Source: Alphaproteobacteria bacterium
GTDB lineage: Bacteria > Pseudomonadota > Alphaproteobacteria > Reyranellales > Reyranellaceae
Length of the DNA stretch: 64,000 bases
NCBI GenBank assembly: GCA_016870115.1
Contig: VGCH01000004.1
Location: 1-64,000, forward strand
Direction of reading: 5' to 3'
Position numbers and translations under genes: made by a program. The first letter of the stretch is position 1. The number at the start of each line of letters is the position of its first letter. The notes under the pieces were generated by a model. That model made no database searches, had not been told where the DNA came from, and saw only the letters and a program-made list of their open reading frames with translations. Positions 54,152 to 62,808 of the stretch are shown piece by piece.

Positions 54152-55222
54152 TTACCAGTCGCCGCCAACGCCCTTCCGCACGGTCTCGAAGACCAGCTGG
54201 TGGCCACGCTCGTTGAAGTGCACGTCGCCGGCGATGAAATGGCCGCGGATCGTCTCTTCGGCCGCGCCGGTGAAAAACGGCGCGAAGCCATCGACGAAGC
54301 GCGCGCCCCGGCCGGCGGCCCAGTCACGCCAGTGACGCACCTGCACGCTGTCGCGGTCGCCGGCGGCGATGTTGTCGGGCCAAGGATAGACGACGAGCGT
54401 CAGGCGACAGCCCCACTCCCGGCACAGCGCCGCCAGCCGATCCATATTGCCGGTCGCGACTTCGAGCCCGCGCCGGCCCCACTTTTCCATCAGCTTCGGA
54501 TCGTACGCCCAGCGGGCGCGGGCGCGACCTTGCGAGCGCGCGTAGGTGAAGAGCGAGCCGATCACCGCGTGCGCCACCAGCCGCGCCGAGCTGAAATGCG
54601 TCACCACGAACTGGCCGGCCTGGTACTTGAAGCGTGGCCAGCCGCCCCAGCTGCCGCTGCTGACGCGGCCGTCCGCGTCGACACTGTAGATGTTGGCGTC
54701 GTCGTCGATGTCGGACAGGTCGAGAAAGATCACGATCGAGCTTGGCCGCACGCCCAACCGCTCCGCCGCCGCGCGGATCTTCAGGTGATAGATCACCGGG
54801 CTGTAGGAGGCGACGCCCAGATTCCAGGCCTGGCCGCCGGCACGCTCCACATCGCAGGCGATCAGGCCGGGAAAGCTCGTTTCGAACGAGACGCCCAGCG
54901 CCTCGGTGAAGGAATCGCCAATCACGAAGACATGCCGGCCCGCCGGATCGGGCGCGCGCTCCGCGCAGGCGCCGGTGCGAAAGCCGAAGCGGTCGGCCCG
55001 CCAGGGATAGGAGATCGGTCCCCACACGCGCGTGCCCGTGCGGTCGGGGCGGATATCGTGGTCGTAGGGGGTGGTGATGTAGGCGTCGTCGTTGCCGCGT
55101 TCGGCCGCGATCCAGCCGGCCTTCAGATCGGCGAAGACGGTTGCGGTGACGACGAAGTCGAGAGCGAGCGTGATCGCGACGATGGTCAGCGTCTGGCCGA
55201 CGAATCTCAGAACGCGCTTCAT
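54152..55222 (-). CDS. SGNH/GDSL hydrolase family protein
   Basis: 356-aa protein with one N-terminal membrane helix (LTIVAITLALDFVVTATVF). The SGNH blocks are visible: VIGDSFTEALGV (nucleophile Ser), the Gly in NLGVASYSP, and the C-terminal GDVHFNERGHQLV with Asp and His. It is probably anchored in the inner membrane facing outward and acts on an ester or acyl group, perhaps on glycans as in AlgX-like acetyltransferases. It converges with the helicase gene 3 bases apart. Confidence 0.85.
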   Translation of the reverse strand: MKRVLRFVGQTLTIVAITLALDFVVTATVFADLKAGWIAAERGNDDAYITTPYDHDIRPDRTGTRVWGPISYPWRADRFGFRTGACAERAPDPAGRHVFVIGDSFTEALGVSFETSFPGLIACDVERAGGQAWNLGVASYSPVIYHLKIRAAAERLGVRPSSIVIFLDLSDIDDDANIYSVDADGRVSSGSWGGWPRFKYQAGQFVVTHFSSARLVAHAVIGSLFTYARSQGRARARWAYDPKLMEKWGRRGLEVATGNMDRLAALCREWGCRLTLVVYPWPDNIAAGDRDSVQVRHWRDWAAGRGARFVDGFAPFFTGAAEETIRGHFIAGDVHFNERGHQLVFETVRKGVGGDW

Positions 55223-55312
55223 GCCTCTCCCGCCACGCCGCGACGAGGCGGCGCGCGGGCGATCATGTGGTGCCGCCGCGCGATGTCAAATCGCGCCGGC
55301 CGCCCACGCCAC

Positions 55313-55534
55313 TTAGCGCGTGCGGTAGGAGTCGGAGATGTTCTTGAAGCCGCCAGTGGTCTTGTCGGCGATGTCCTTGATCTGGCCGGTGCTCTCGACC
55401 GATCGCTTCACGACATCGGGAACCTTGAAGCCCATGATCGTGTCGGGAACCTTGATGTCGATGCCGGATTGGGTGCCGGCATAGATCAGACCGACGACCG
55501 AAAGTTTGAGGGCCCAGCCCATCAACATGCGCAT
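55313..55534 (-). CDS. Small membrane-anchored protein of unknown function
   Basis: 73-aa protein with a hydrophobic N-terminal segment (GWALKLSVVGLIYAG, acting as an uncleaved signal or a single helix) and a charged C-terminal helix-like tail (VVKRSVESTGQIKDIAD). A GGGAG site precedes the ATG, and AT-rich DNA upstream, including the palindrome at 55605-55627, may hold its promoter. I do not recognise a family. Confidence 0.6.
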   Translation of the reverse strand: MRMLMGWALKLSVVGLIYAGTQSGIDIKVPDTIMGFKVPDVVKRSVESTGQIKDIADKTTGGFKNISDSYRTR

Positions 55535-55604
55535 AGGAATCTCCCGCCTAAATCAGATGTTTATATTGTGAAACGCAGAAAAAGAATGAATTGGACGGAT
55601 GATA

Positions 55605-55627
55605 TTTGTGAAGTGCGCATTCACAAA
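55605..55627. promoter_or_regulatory. Operator-like perfect palindrome
   Basis: TTTGTGAA (55605-55612) and TTCACAAA (55620-55627) are perfect inverted arms separated by GTGCGCA. It lies in an AT-rich island between the small membrane gene (71 bases downstream on the minus strand) and the 3' end of the LysR pseudogene. No T-run follows on either strand, so an operator is likelier than a terminator. Confidence 0.5.
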
Positions 55628-55640
55628 GAAGCGGTTCGTA

Positions 55641-56534
55641 TCAATTGTGTCTCTGACGCTGCAACTTTCGTCCCGCGACCACATGGGCCCGGACATGATC
55701 GGCCAGTTCGCACGCGGCCGGCCCGGCGTCGGGTCGGAGATAGAGATTGATGCGAAACGCAGGCAGCGTTGGCAGCCGGGTGGCGCGTCCCAGCACCGCG
55801 AAGCCACGCGGCACCGAGCGACGCAGCAGCGGTGCGACCGCGAGCCCGGCCTCAATCGCGGCATAGACCGGTTCCATTCGGCTGACCTCGCAGACCGCGC
55901 GCCAGTCACGGCGAGCGCGGGCCAGCGCCTCGATAGCGACTGGTCGGAAGACGCAAGTCTGCGCGCCGAGTGACACCGGCAGCGGATCGCGCCGATGGGC
56001 AGTGCCGCCGGCCCGTCCCACCCACACCAGCCGATCGGTGGCCAGCGCCTCGGCGCCAGCTGGCGTATCGCGCTCTGTGGTGAGCGCGACGTCGAGGTCG
56101 CCTCTGCGAACGGCCTCGGCGATCAGCCGCGAATCCTCGCAGACCAGCGACACCCGCACCGCGGGCCGTGCCGAGGCGAAGTCGCGCAGGATCGGCGGTG
56201 CGAAGCCCGCGATCAGATCGTAGGGCACGCCGAACCGCAGCTCCGCCTCGAACGGCGGCGTGCGCGTGGCGAGGCAGAGTTCGTCGTTCATCGCCACCAG
56301 CCGACGCGCCGGTCCCAGCAGCCGCTCGCCCTACGGTGACAGCGCGAGACCGCGGCCGTGGCGGCGAAACGGCCGGCAGCCCGGCGCGATCTCGAGCCGG
56401 CGGATCTGCTGGCTGATCGCGGCCTGGGACAGGCCGAGCGCCGACGCCGCCCGCCCGACGCCGCCCAGATCGACGACGGCGAGAAAGGCGCGGAGCGCGG
56501 CGATGTCGAGATTTCGGGTTGGCTGAATCTTCAC
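55641..56534 (-). pseudogene. LysR-family regulator interrupted by an in-frame TAG
   Basis: A full-length LysR frame from GTG 56534. The HTH domain is ALRAFLAVVDLGGVGRAASA then LGLSQAAISQQIRRLE. An amber codon at 56331-56333 falls right after GRGLALSP, where relatives read on as P-x-G-E-R-L-L; the same frame continues GERLLGPARRLVAMND and the whole ligand-binding domain (LRFGVPYDLIAGF; VCEDSRLIAEAVRRGDLD) to TGA. A GAG-to-TAG change explains it. As it stands only the 67-residue DNA-binding part is made. It is divergent from dapA with 67 bases between and would have been a local regulator. Confidence 0.87.
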
Positions 56535-56601
56535 GTTTGGCGAACGATATCTTGCAAAACATTCGATTTTCCGAAGATAACGCGCTGCGCATGCTCGCGC
56601 C
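56535..56601. promoter_or_regulatory. Divergent control region between lysR and dapA
   Basis: 67-base AT-rich gap between divergent starts. It contains ATCTTGCAAAACATT and TTTTCCGAAGATAA, sequences in which a LysR-type T-N11-A box is possible but not certain. No other promoter room exists for dapA. Confidence 0.45.
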
Positions 56602-57474
56602 ATGAAGATCCCGTCCGGTCTCTGGGTTCCGCTGGTCACGCCGTTCCGCGACGGCGCGCTCGATCTCGCGAGCTACGAGGGGTTGGTCGACCACTATGTC
56701 CGGCTGGGCGTCGACGCGCTGTTCCCGCTCGGCACCACGGGCGAGGCGCCCACCCTCGATGACGACGAGAGCGAGGCCGTTCTGGCGGCGACCTTGCGGG
56801 CGGCCGCCGGCCGCGTGCCGGTCTTCGCGGGCGTCGGCGGCAATGCCACCGCGCGGGTGGTCCGCACCCTGCGCCGCCTGCAGCGCTACGATCACGCCGG
56901 CATCGTCTCGGTCTGCCCCTACTACAATCGGCCCGGCCAGGACGGCCTCGTGGCGCATTTCCGCGCGATCGCCGATGCGAGCGACCGGCCGGTCGCGATC
57001 TACAACATTCCCTATCGGACGAGCGTCAATCTCGCGAACGACACGCTGCTTGAGCTGGCGGGCTTGCCCGCGATCGCAGGTGTGAAGGACAGCAGCGGCA
57101 GCCTCGCCCAGTCGCTCGATCTGTTGCAGCGCCGGCCGGCGGACTTCACGGTCCTGACCGGCGAGGACGCGCTTTACTTCACGATGATGGCCCATGGCGC
57201 CGACGGCGGCATCCTGGCGTCGAGCCACATCGCGACCGCGCGGTTTATCGCGGTTCGCGACGCCTTCGCGCGCGACGATCTCGCGGCGGCACGCGCCGCC
57301 TGGGCACCGCTCGCCGACCTGGTGCCGCTCCTGTTCGCGGAGGCGAACCCCATGCCGCTGAAGCACTGCCTGTGGCGGCAGGGGTTGATCGCGTCACCCG
57401 AATGCCGGTTGCCGCTCACGCGCGTGTCGGACGGACTTACCGCCCGTCTCGACACCGCGCTGGACAGACTCTAG
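56602..57474 (+). CDS. dapA: Dihydrodipicolinate synthase family protein
   Basis: 290-aa TIM-barrel aldolase. The substrate motif [13 protein letters not shown] lies near residue 45, the catalytic Tyr in [10 protein letters not shown] near 133, and the Schiff-base Lys in [10 protein letters not shown] near 162. It matches 4-hydroxy-tetrahydrodipicolinate synthase, the first lysine/diaminopimelate branch enzyme. Since it is divergent from a LysR regulator and not with other dap genes, a related catabolic aldolase is possible. Its stop overlaps that of mscL (CTAG). Confidence 0.85.
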   Translation: MKIPSGLWVPLVTPFRDGALDLASYEGLVDHYVRLGVDALFPLGTTGEAPTLDDDESEAVLAATLRAAAGRVPVFAGVGGNATARVVRTLRRLQRYDHAGIVSVCPYYNRPGQDGLVAHFRAIADASDRPVAIYNIPYRTSVNLANDTLLELAGLPAIAGVKDSSGSLAQSLDLLQRRPADFTVLTGEDALYFTMMAHGADGGILASSHIATARFIAVRDAFARDDLAAARAAWAPLADLVPLLFAEANPMPLKHCLWRQGLIASPECRLPLTRVSDGLTARLDTALDRL

Positions 57475-57917
57475 CCGCGCGCCTTCAGGAGATCGCGGAT
57501 CTCGCCCAGCAGTTCCTGTTCGCGTGTCGGCTTGGGCGGGGCCGGCGGCGCGGCGGGTGCTGCGGACTTGGCCAGCGCGCGATTCATGGCGCGTACCACC
57601 ATGAACAGCACAAAGGCCACGATCACGAAGTTCACCGAGATGGTGATGAACTGACCGTAGCCCAGCGTCGCGCCGGCCTTCTTGGCGGCGTCGTAGGTCG
57701 AAGCCTTGCTGGCCTCCGTGGTGAGGCCGATGAAGTAGTTGGAGAAGTCGAGGCCGCCCAGGATGCGCCCGACGATCGGCATGAAGATGTCGCCGACCAG
57801 CGACTCCACGATCTTGCCGAACGCGGCGCCGATGATCACGCCGACCGCGAGATCGACGACGTTGCCGCGCAGGGCAAATTTTTTGAATTCCTCGAGAATC
57901 GCAGTCCCCCATCCCAC
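57471..57917 (-). CDS. mscL: Large-conductance mechanosensitive channel
   Basis: 148-aa MscL, a pentameric channel that opens under hypo-osmotic shock. The N-terminal helix and pore reads [20 protein letters not shown] then [18 protein letters not shown]; the second helix is [17 protein letters not shown]; the tail has the usual [12 protein letters not shown]. The start is GTG 57917; five residues before the typical N-terminus are extra. It converges with dapA, sharing the bases CTAG as both stops. Confidence 0.95.
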   Translation of the reverse strand: MGWGTAILEEFKKFALRGNVVDLAVGVIIGAAFGKIVESLVGDIFMPIVGRILGGLDFSNYFIGLTTEASKASTYDAAKKAGATLGYGQFITISVNFVIVAFVLFMVVRAMNRALAKSAAPAAPPAPPKPTREQELLGEIRDLLKARG

Positions 57918-57944
57918 GTCGCGTGGGACCCCGAGACTAGACCC

Positions 57945-58883
57945 TCAGCCGACCCGCATCCAGACCAGAAGCGCCGATACCGTGATCACCGAGATCGCGG
58001 TGGAGAGCAAGACGGCTGCGGTGTTCTCCTCGACCGAGATCTCGTACTGCTTGGCCAGCACGAAGGCATTGGCCGCCGTCGGCAGCGCCGCCATCAGGAG
58101 GCCGACCTTGCCCGCCACGCTGTCGAGCGGCACGAAGAAGGGGAGGATCAGAAAGGCGAGCAGCGGCTGCAGCAGGAGCTTGTTCAGCGTCACCAGCCCC
58201 GCCTCGGCGACACCGCTGCCGATCGCCTTGTCGGCGAGAAAGAGGCCGATCGCGAACAGCGCGCAGGGCGCAGCGGCGGCGCCCATCAGCTCGAAAAAGC
58301 GATCGATCGGTCCCGGCAACTTCAGCCCGATCCAGGACGCGGCCAGCCCCGCCAGGATCGAGAGCGGCAGCGGATTGCGCGCGACACCCGACAGCGCCTT
58401 GACGAAACCACGCCACGCCCCCTCGTCCGACGCTTCGCCCAGCTCGATCATCATGACGCCGATCACCATCGAGAAAACCGCGGTCACGATGACCGCCAAC
58501 ATCGCGGGCGGCAGGCCCTCGGCGCCGAACGCAGCGAGTGCGAGCGGCACGCCCATGTAGCCGACGTTGCCCCAGGCGGCGGCGAGGCCGTGCAGGTTCA
58601 TCTCGGCGAGCCCGCCGCGCTTGACCAGCCGGTTCATCAGCATGCCGAAGCCGTAGCTCGCGACAAAAACGAGGCTGAACCCGGCGAGGAAACCGGCGTC
58701 GAACACGGATTGCACCGGCGTGCGCGCCAACGTGCCGAAGAACAGCACCGGAAGCGCGAAGTAGCTCACGAAAGCGTTCAGTGCGGCGGTCGATTCGGCG
58801 CCCAGAATCTTCAAACGCCCGGCGAGGTAGCCGGTCAAGATCATCGCGAAAATCGGGAAGGCGACAGTGAGGATGGCCTGCAC
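57945..58883 (-). CDS. AEC family permease
   Basis: 312-aa auxin efflux carrier-type permease with about ten helices. Landmarks are ILTGYLAGRLKIL at the N-terminus, FVSYFALPVLFFGTLAR with the conserved Pro, and the mid-protein crossover GNVGYMGVPLALAAFG. Bacterial members export or import carboxylates such as malonate or malate. The start is GTG. It lies 27 bases upstream of mscL on the same strand. Confidence 0.9.
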   Translation of the reverse strand: MQAILTVAFPIFAMILTGYLAGRLKILGAESTAALNAFVSYFALPVLFFGTLARTPVQSVFDAGFLAGFSLVFVASYGFGMLMNRLVKRGGLAEMNLHGLAAAWGNVGYMGVPLALAAFGAEGLPPAMLAVIVTAVFSMVIGVMMIELGEASDEGAWRGFVKALSGVARNPLPLSILAGLAASWIGLKLPGPIDRFFELMGAAAAPCALFAIGLFLADKAIGSGVAEAGLVTLNKLLLQPLLAFLILPFFVPLDSVAGKVGLLMAALPTAANAFVLAKQYEISVEENTAAVLLSTAISVITVSALLVWMRVG

Positions 58884-58969
58884 GGGCCGGACCTTACGCA
58901 GGCCCCGCGCCCAGCGTCGAGACGGACTGTGGGGATATCGCCGAACTCATAAAGTACCTACTTAAGAAA

Positions 58970-58999
58970 TTGACATAAACTACGAAAATGAAATAGAAA
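58970..58999 (+). promoter_or_regulatory. Predicted promoter of the secreted Cys-pair protein gene
   Basis: TTGACA (58970-58975) is a perfect -35 box, with TAGAAA or ATAGAA 17-18 bases later in an AT-rich island. It is 50 bases from the ATG of the downstream gene, which has a GGAGAAG site. Confidence 0.55.
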
Positions 59000-59051
59000 T
59001 TAGGCCTGTCTGGAGGGTTAGGCGCGATGGCCGACCCCGGGGAGAAGACCC

Positions 59052-59402
59052 ATGCGACTGTCATCCGTTCTCGCGGCCGCCGCGTTTGCGTTCGCCGCCT
59101 CCGCCCTGCCCGCCGCGGCGCAGACCGCACCGGCCGGCGCCCCGACCGCCAAGGCCAAGCAGGGCACCGTGGCTCATTGCAACAAGATGAAGGACGAGGC
59201 ACGCAAGGCGCAGTGCCTGAAGCGCGTTGAAGCGTCGAGCAAGGCGGCGCCGACCGCGCGCGCCGGCAAGGGCGGCCAACCGCCACGCAAGCCCGAGGGC
59301 GCGCCCAAGACCGATTCCAGCGCGCAGGCAGTGCCGCCGGCCCCCGCGCCAGCGTCGAGCGGTGGCGTGAGCGTCCCGCCGCTGCCGCAACGCACGCTCT
59401 GA
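59052..59402 (+). CDS. Secreted Cys-pair protein with a low-complexity tail
   Basis: 116-aa exported protein. Signal peptide LAAAAFAFAASALPAAAQ; then a short helix with two cysteines (HCNKMKDEARKAQCLKRVE), similar in style to PsiF-type modules; then a Pro/Ala/Lys-rich tail to the end. The Cys pair could form a disulfide in a helical hairpin. No function can be assigned. It stands alone under its own promoter. Confidence 0.65.
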   Translation: MRLSSVLAAAAFAFAASALPAAAQTAPAGAPTAKAKQGTVAHCNKMKDEARKAQCLKRVEASSKAAPTARAGKGGQPPRKPEGAPKTDSSAQAVPPAPAPASSGGVSVPPLPQRTL

Positions 59403-59475
59403 TCCCGCCCGCGCGCCGTTGCAGGCGCGCATCCGGACGTGCAGTCTCGCCGCGTCCTGCGGAGGAGACCTGCCC

Positions 59476-60342
59476 ATGCCGGCACATGCCGCCCATCTGA
59501 TTTCGACCGACGATCTCGCCCGGCGCCTCGGCGCGCCGGCGTTGCGCGTGTTCGATTGCACGACCTATCTCAAGCCGCGCCCCGAGGGAGGCTATGCGGT
59601 GGAGACCGGTCTCGCCAACTACCGGACCGGCCATATCCCGGGCGCGGCCTATCTCGATTTGCACAACGACTTCTCGGTGCAGGGCACGCCGCTTCGCTTC
59701 ACCCTGCCGCCGCTCGCCGATCTGGTTCAACGCTTCGCGGCGGCGGGCATCGGCCATGGCACGCAGGTCGTGCTCTACAGCCACGCATCACCGGTCTGGG
59801 CGACCCGCTTCTGGTGGATGCTGCGGGCGGTCGGTTTCGACGACGCGGCGGTCCTGGACGGCGGCCTCGACAAATGGAAGGCCGAGAACCGGCCGCTCGA
59901 GACCGAGGTGCGCCAGCATCCGGCGGCCACCCTGCAGCTGCGCGCGAGACCGGAGGTCTTCGTCGCCAAGGACGCCATGAAAGGTGCAATCGGCCGGGCC
60001 GACACGCTGACGCTGAACGCGCTCAGCCACGAACAACACAAGGGCACGGGCGGTGTCGCTTACGGCCGCGCCGGTCGCATCGCCGGCTCATCCTGCGTGC
60101 CGGCCGCGAGCCTGATGGGGCCTGACAAGGCGCTGAAGCCGATCGCCGAGCTGCGCGCGGAGTTCGAGGGCGTGGGCGCGACACCGGGCAAACGCACGCT
60201 GGTCTATTGCGGTGGCGGCATCGCGGCGACGCTCGATGCCTTCGTGCTGACGGCCGTGCTGGGCCACACCGATGTCGCGGTCTACGACAATTCCATGCAG
60301 GAATGGTCGAACGACCCGTCGCTGCCGATGGAACAGGGCTGA
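59476..60342 (+). CDS. Sulfurtransferase with two rhodanese domains
   Basis: 288-aa protein with two rhodanese domains. The N-terminal one (about 10-135) has Ser in place of the catalytic Cys (LYSHASPVWATR); the C-terminal one has the active Cys in VYCGGGIAAT near residue 243. This one-active-domain design is normal for thiosulfate and 3-mercaptopyruvate sulfurtransferases, which transfer sulfur to cyanide or thiols. GGAGGAG precedes the ATG. It heads a coupled string of four genes. Confidence 0.9.
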   Translation: MPAHAAHLISTDDLARRLGAPALRVFDCTTYLKPRPEGGYAVETGLANYRTGHIPGAAYLDLHNDFSVQGTPLRFTLPPLADLVQRFAAAGIGHGTQVVLYSHASPVWATRFWWMLRAVGFDDAAVLDGGLDKWKAENRPLETEVRQHPAATLQLRARPEVFVAKDAMKGAIGRADTLTLNALSHEQHKGTGGVAYGRAGRIAGSSCVPAASLMGPDKALKPIAELRAEFEGVGATPGKRTLVYCGGGIAATLDAFVLTAVLGHTDVAVYDNSMQEWSNDPSLPMEQG

Positions 60343-60352
60343 GGAGAGAGCG

Positions 60353-60649
60353 ATGCTGGCCTACATGATCGTCGAGATCGATACCCGGGACGACGCGCTG
60401 ATGGCGGAGTACCGCAAGCACGTGCCAGCCATCATCGCCAAGTTCGGCGGCAAGTATCTGGTGCGGGGCGGCACCACCGAAACCATCGAGGGCGGCTGGC
60501 AGCCCGCGCGCGTGGTGGTCCTCGAGTTCGCGGACATGGCAGCGGCGCGGCGCTTCTACCACAGCGATGAATACAAGCCGGTCCTGGCGCTGCGGCTGAA
60601 AGCCGGCCAGTCGCGCGGCATCCTGGTCGAGGGTCTCGCGGCGTCGTGA
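60353..60649 (+). CDS. DUF1330 domain-containing protein
   Basis: 98-aa ferredoxin-like (dimeric alpha-beta barrel) protein of the DUF1330 type: AYMIVEIDTRD, YRKHVPAIIAKFGGKYLVRG and a C-terminal RFYHSDEYKPVLALRLKA, all in family order. Function unknown. GAGGAGAG precedes the ATG 10 bases after the sulfurtransferase. Its stop overlaps the GTG of the next gene (GTGA). Confidence 0.88.
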   Translation: MLAYMIVEIDTRDDALMAEYRKHVPAIIAKFGGKYLVRGGTTETIEGGWQPARVVVLEFADMAAARRFYHSDEYKPVLALRLKAGQSRGILVEGLAAS

Positions 60650-61710
60650 GCGGCGCGACCGAGGCGGCCACAAAGGGGGTCGCCACGCTCTACAACGCGG
60701 CGATGACGGCCTTCGTGCTGGGGCTGGTGAGCCGGCGCGGGGCGGCGACCGCCGCGGACTATGTCTTTCGCCATTTCCGCCGCCAGCATCTGGAGAAATT
60801 CAAACCGGGCCTCGACAAGCTCGGCATCGCGGGCGAACGCCACGCGCCGGCCTGCGCGCTCTACCACTATCACTCCAACGCGCTCGGTGGCGTGAAGACC
60901 GGCTACCTGCGCGAAAGCGACACGAAGGCGTGGGTGCGCTATCCGCCGCCGCGCTGGATCTGGAAGGGCACGGCGATCGCGGCCATTCCGCACGAGGTGA
61001 ACGTCGCCATGCTGCATGGCTGGCACGGCCACAACGGTGTCTCGCTCGGCAATCCTCGGCTGGGGTTCGTTTGCACCGGCACGACGGTCGAGGGCGATCC
61101 GGGATTGGAGGGCTACTACATCGAGGAGGCTCGTCCGCTCGCCGAGGCGGAGCGCGTGCGCTTCTCGCGCGCCGAGCGCATGCCGCCGATCGACTGGCGC
61201 ACTCAGCCCGCGCTCCCCGGCCGCGATTGGCCCGAGTTGCGCCGCCTGCGCACCTTGCGCGCCTACGCGGCAGAGTATCTGCGCACCCTATTGGTGGTGG
61301 CCGAGGAACTTCTCGGCAGCACGGCGGCGCAGACCGAGATCGGCCGCGCCTGCCGGCTCGTCGGACTTCAGCACCACGAGGAGACGGCGCGCACGCTCGA
61401 CCTGCCCACCGATCTTGAGCGCGGCGATCGCGAGAGCGCGCTGCTGTTCGCGCGCTGGCTCGCGGCCATGCTCGAAGGCGCGGGCGAAGCGGCGGAGATC
61501 GCGGACCGCGGGGGTACGATCGAGGTGCGACTGGACGGCTGGAAACTCGGCGTGGGCCTCTCTCTCGCCGATCGCCGCGCGTCCTTTTCGGCCTGGAGCG
61601 AGCTCTGGATCGGCGCCGCCGCCGCACACGATCGATTTCTGACAGTCGCAACACGGCAGACTTACGATGGGGGTCGTCCGTCGGTCGCTTGGAACATCGT
61701 GCCGCGATGA
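60646..61710 (+). CDS. Conserved-looking protein of unknown function
   Basis: 354-aa protein without signal or membrane helices. It holds motifs such as ALYHYHSNALGGVKTGYLRE, PHEVNVAMLHGWHGHNGVSL, and GRACRLVGLQHHEET, with many His in the first half. I recognise no domain. The start is GTG overlapping the DUF1330 stop and its end overlaps the next ATG (ATGA), so it is translated as part of the string. A metal-binding enzyme is a guess from the His pattern only. Confidence 0.7.
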   Translation: MSGATEAATKGVATLYNAAMTAFVLGLVSRRGAATAADYVFRHFRRQHLEKFKPGLDKLGIAGERHAPACALYHYHSNALGGVKTGYLRESDTKAWVRYPPPRWIWKGTAIAAIPHEVNVAMLHGWHGHNGVSLGNPRLGFVCTGTTVEGDPGLEGYYIEEARPLAEAERVRFSRAERMPPIDWRTQPALPGRDWPELRRLRTLRAYAAEYLRTLLVVAEELLGSTAAQTEIGRACRLVGLQHHEETARTLDLPTDLERGDRESALLFARWLAAMLEGAGEAAEIADRGGTIEVRLDGWKLGVGLSLADRRASFSAWSELWIGAAAAHDRFLTVATRQTYDGGRPSVAWNIVPR

Positions 61711-62195
61711 GAGTTTCGGACGTCGTGACGTTTTGTCGAAGGCTGGAGACGATGGGCGTTCGACTGTGGCTGGACGGCGGCTGGGGCGTCGATGCCCTGC
61801 TCGGCGAGCAGACGCGAGAGCATGGCGATCTCGATATCGTCGTCGAGCAACGACACGTCGATCGCGTGCGCGACATGCTTGAGGCCGACGGCTTCCGCAA
61901 CGTACCGCGGCCGGATACACGGCCATGCAATTTCGTTCTCGGCCACCCGGACGGACGCCTGATCGATTTCCACGTCGTCACATTCGACGCCGAGGGGAAC
62001 GGGCTCTATGAGCCATCCTACACGTTTCCAGCGGCGGTCTTCACTGGCCAAGGTTCGATCGAGGGCTTCGACGTAAGGTGCCTGTCGGCGGCCCATCAGA
62101 TTGCGCGCAACGGCTACGTCTGGCGCGACAGCGACCATGCCGACGTCCGCGCCCTGTGTGCCCGCTTCAACCTGCCCCTCCCCAGGCCCTCCTGA
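61707..62195 (+). CDS. Nucleotidyltransferase, aminoglycoside/lincosamide-type fold
   Basis: 162-aa protein with a minimal nucleotidyltransferase core. WLDGGWGVDALLGEQTREHG then DLDIVV carries the Gly-Gly and paired Asp motif (Asp residues near 40 and 49-51), and LIDFHVV the third acidic strand. It resembles ANT(2'')/LinA-type enzymes that adenylylate drugs, but many chromosomal members have other or unknown substrates, so resistance cannot be claimed. It overlaps the preceding gene (ATGA) and its end is antisense to the NUDIX gene by 29 bases. Confidence 0.78.
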   Translation: MRVSDVVTFCRRLETMGVRLWLDGGWGVDALLGEQTREHGDLDIVVEQRHVDRVRDMLEADGFRNVPRPDTRPCNFVLGHPDGRLIDFHVVTFDAEGNGLYEPSYTFPAAVFTGQGSIEGFDVRCLSAAHQIARNGYVWRDSDHADVRALCARFNLPLPRPS

Positions 62196-62577
62196 TCGCG
62201 GAGAGATAGCCTTTCGGCAATGGATGGCCAGCAATCGTCTCACCAAGGTCGCCGAGCGCAATCCAGCGCTGCTCCAAATGCTCGTCACTCACCGCGCCCG
62301 CGCCTCCAATGAGTGTGCAGCGGTACGCGACGATCCGCACGAACCGGCCCGGCAGCACCTCGAATAGATGTTCGTCGACCCGCGCGCCGGCGCGGACGGT
62401 GAGCCCGGTCTCCTCGCGGACCTCGCGCTCGACCGTGGCGCGCTCATCCTCGCCGGGCTCGGGCCGGCCGCCCGGCAGGTCCCACTCACCGCGTTCATTG
62501 CGCAGCAGCAGCACGGCACCGTCCTGTAAGACGACGGCCTTGATGGAGAGAGGCGGCGGGTTCGTTGGGGTTGTCAT
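62167..62577 (-). CDS. NUDIX hydrolase
   Basis: 136-aa NUDIX protein. The box reads GGRPEPGEDE...REVREETGL, with the catalytic Glu residues of REVREE intact, near residues 38-60. It hydrolyses a nucleoside diphosphate linked to another group; the substrate is unknown. The ATG at 62577 gives a normal N-terminus (LSIKAVVLQDGAVLLL). A REP-like element lies just upstream, and the gene is convergent with the nucleotidyltransferase. Confidence 0.88.
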   Translation of the reverse strand: MTTPTNPPPLSIKAVVLQDGAVLLLRNERGEWDLPGGRPEPGEDERATVEREVREETGLTVRAGARVDEHLFEVLPGRFVRIVAYRCTLIGGAGAVSDEHLEQRWIALGDLGETIAGHPLPKGYLSAIRRAWGGAG

Positions 62578-62589
62578 TCTGCGCGCGCT

Positions 62590-62615
62590 GGATCCTTCGC
62601 TCCGCTCAGGATGAC
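62590..62615 (+). repeat. REP-like element, copy G
   Basis: GGATCCTTCGCTCCGCTC then AGGATGAC, 12 bases upstream of the NUDIX start codon. The remaining 130 bases up to the groL terminator hold nothing I can identify. Confidence 0.75.
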
Positions 62616-62753
62616 ACCGAGCGAGTTCGCGGCCCAGCAGGAACCGCTCACGCGACTCCGTCCAAGTGGGCACAGGCGATTCGCGATGCCGCGTTCGTCG
62701 GCTTCCCCTGCGGCCTATTCCCGCCGGATCGGAACGACTCCAAGATCGCAATG

Positions 62754-62783
62754 AAAAAAGGCCGGGGATAGCTCCCCGGCCTT
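62754..62783 (-). terminator. Rho-independent terminator of groL
   Basis: On the minus strand a perfect 10-bp stem AAGGCCGGGG/CCCCGGCCTT with a 6-base loop, ending in a run of six T. It starts 26 bases after the groL stop. Confidence 0.9.
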
Positions 62784-62808
62784 CGTTCGTTCGATCGGTG
62801 CGACCGGA

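Noticed and set aside
61707-62195. Antibiotic resistance gene
   Set aside because: The nucleotidyltransferase core is shared by many non-resistance proteins, and the location in a conserved-looking operon gives no sign of a resistance cassette.
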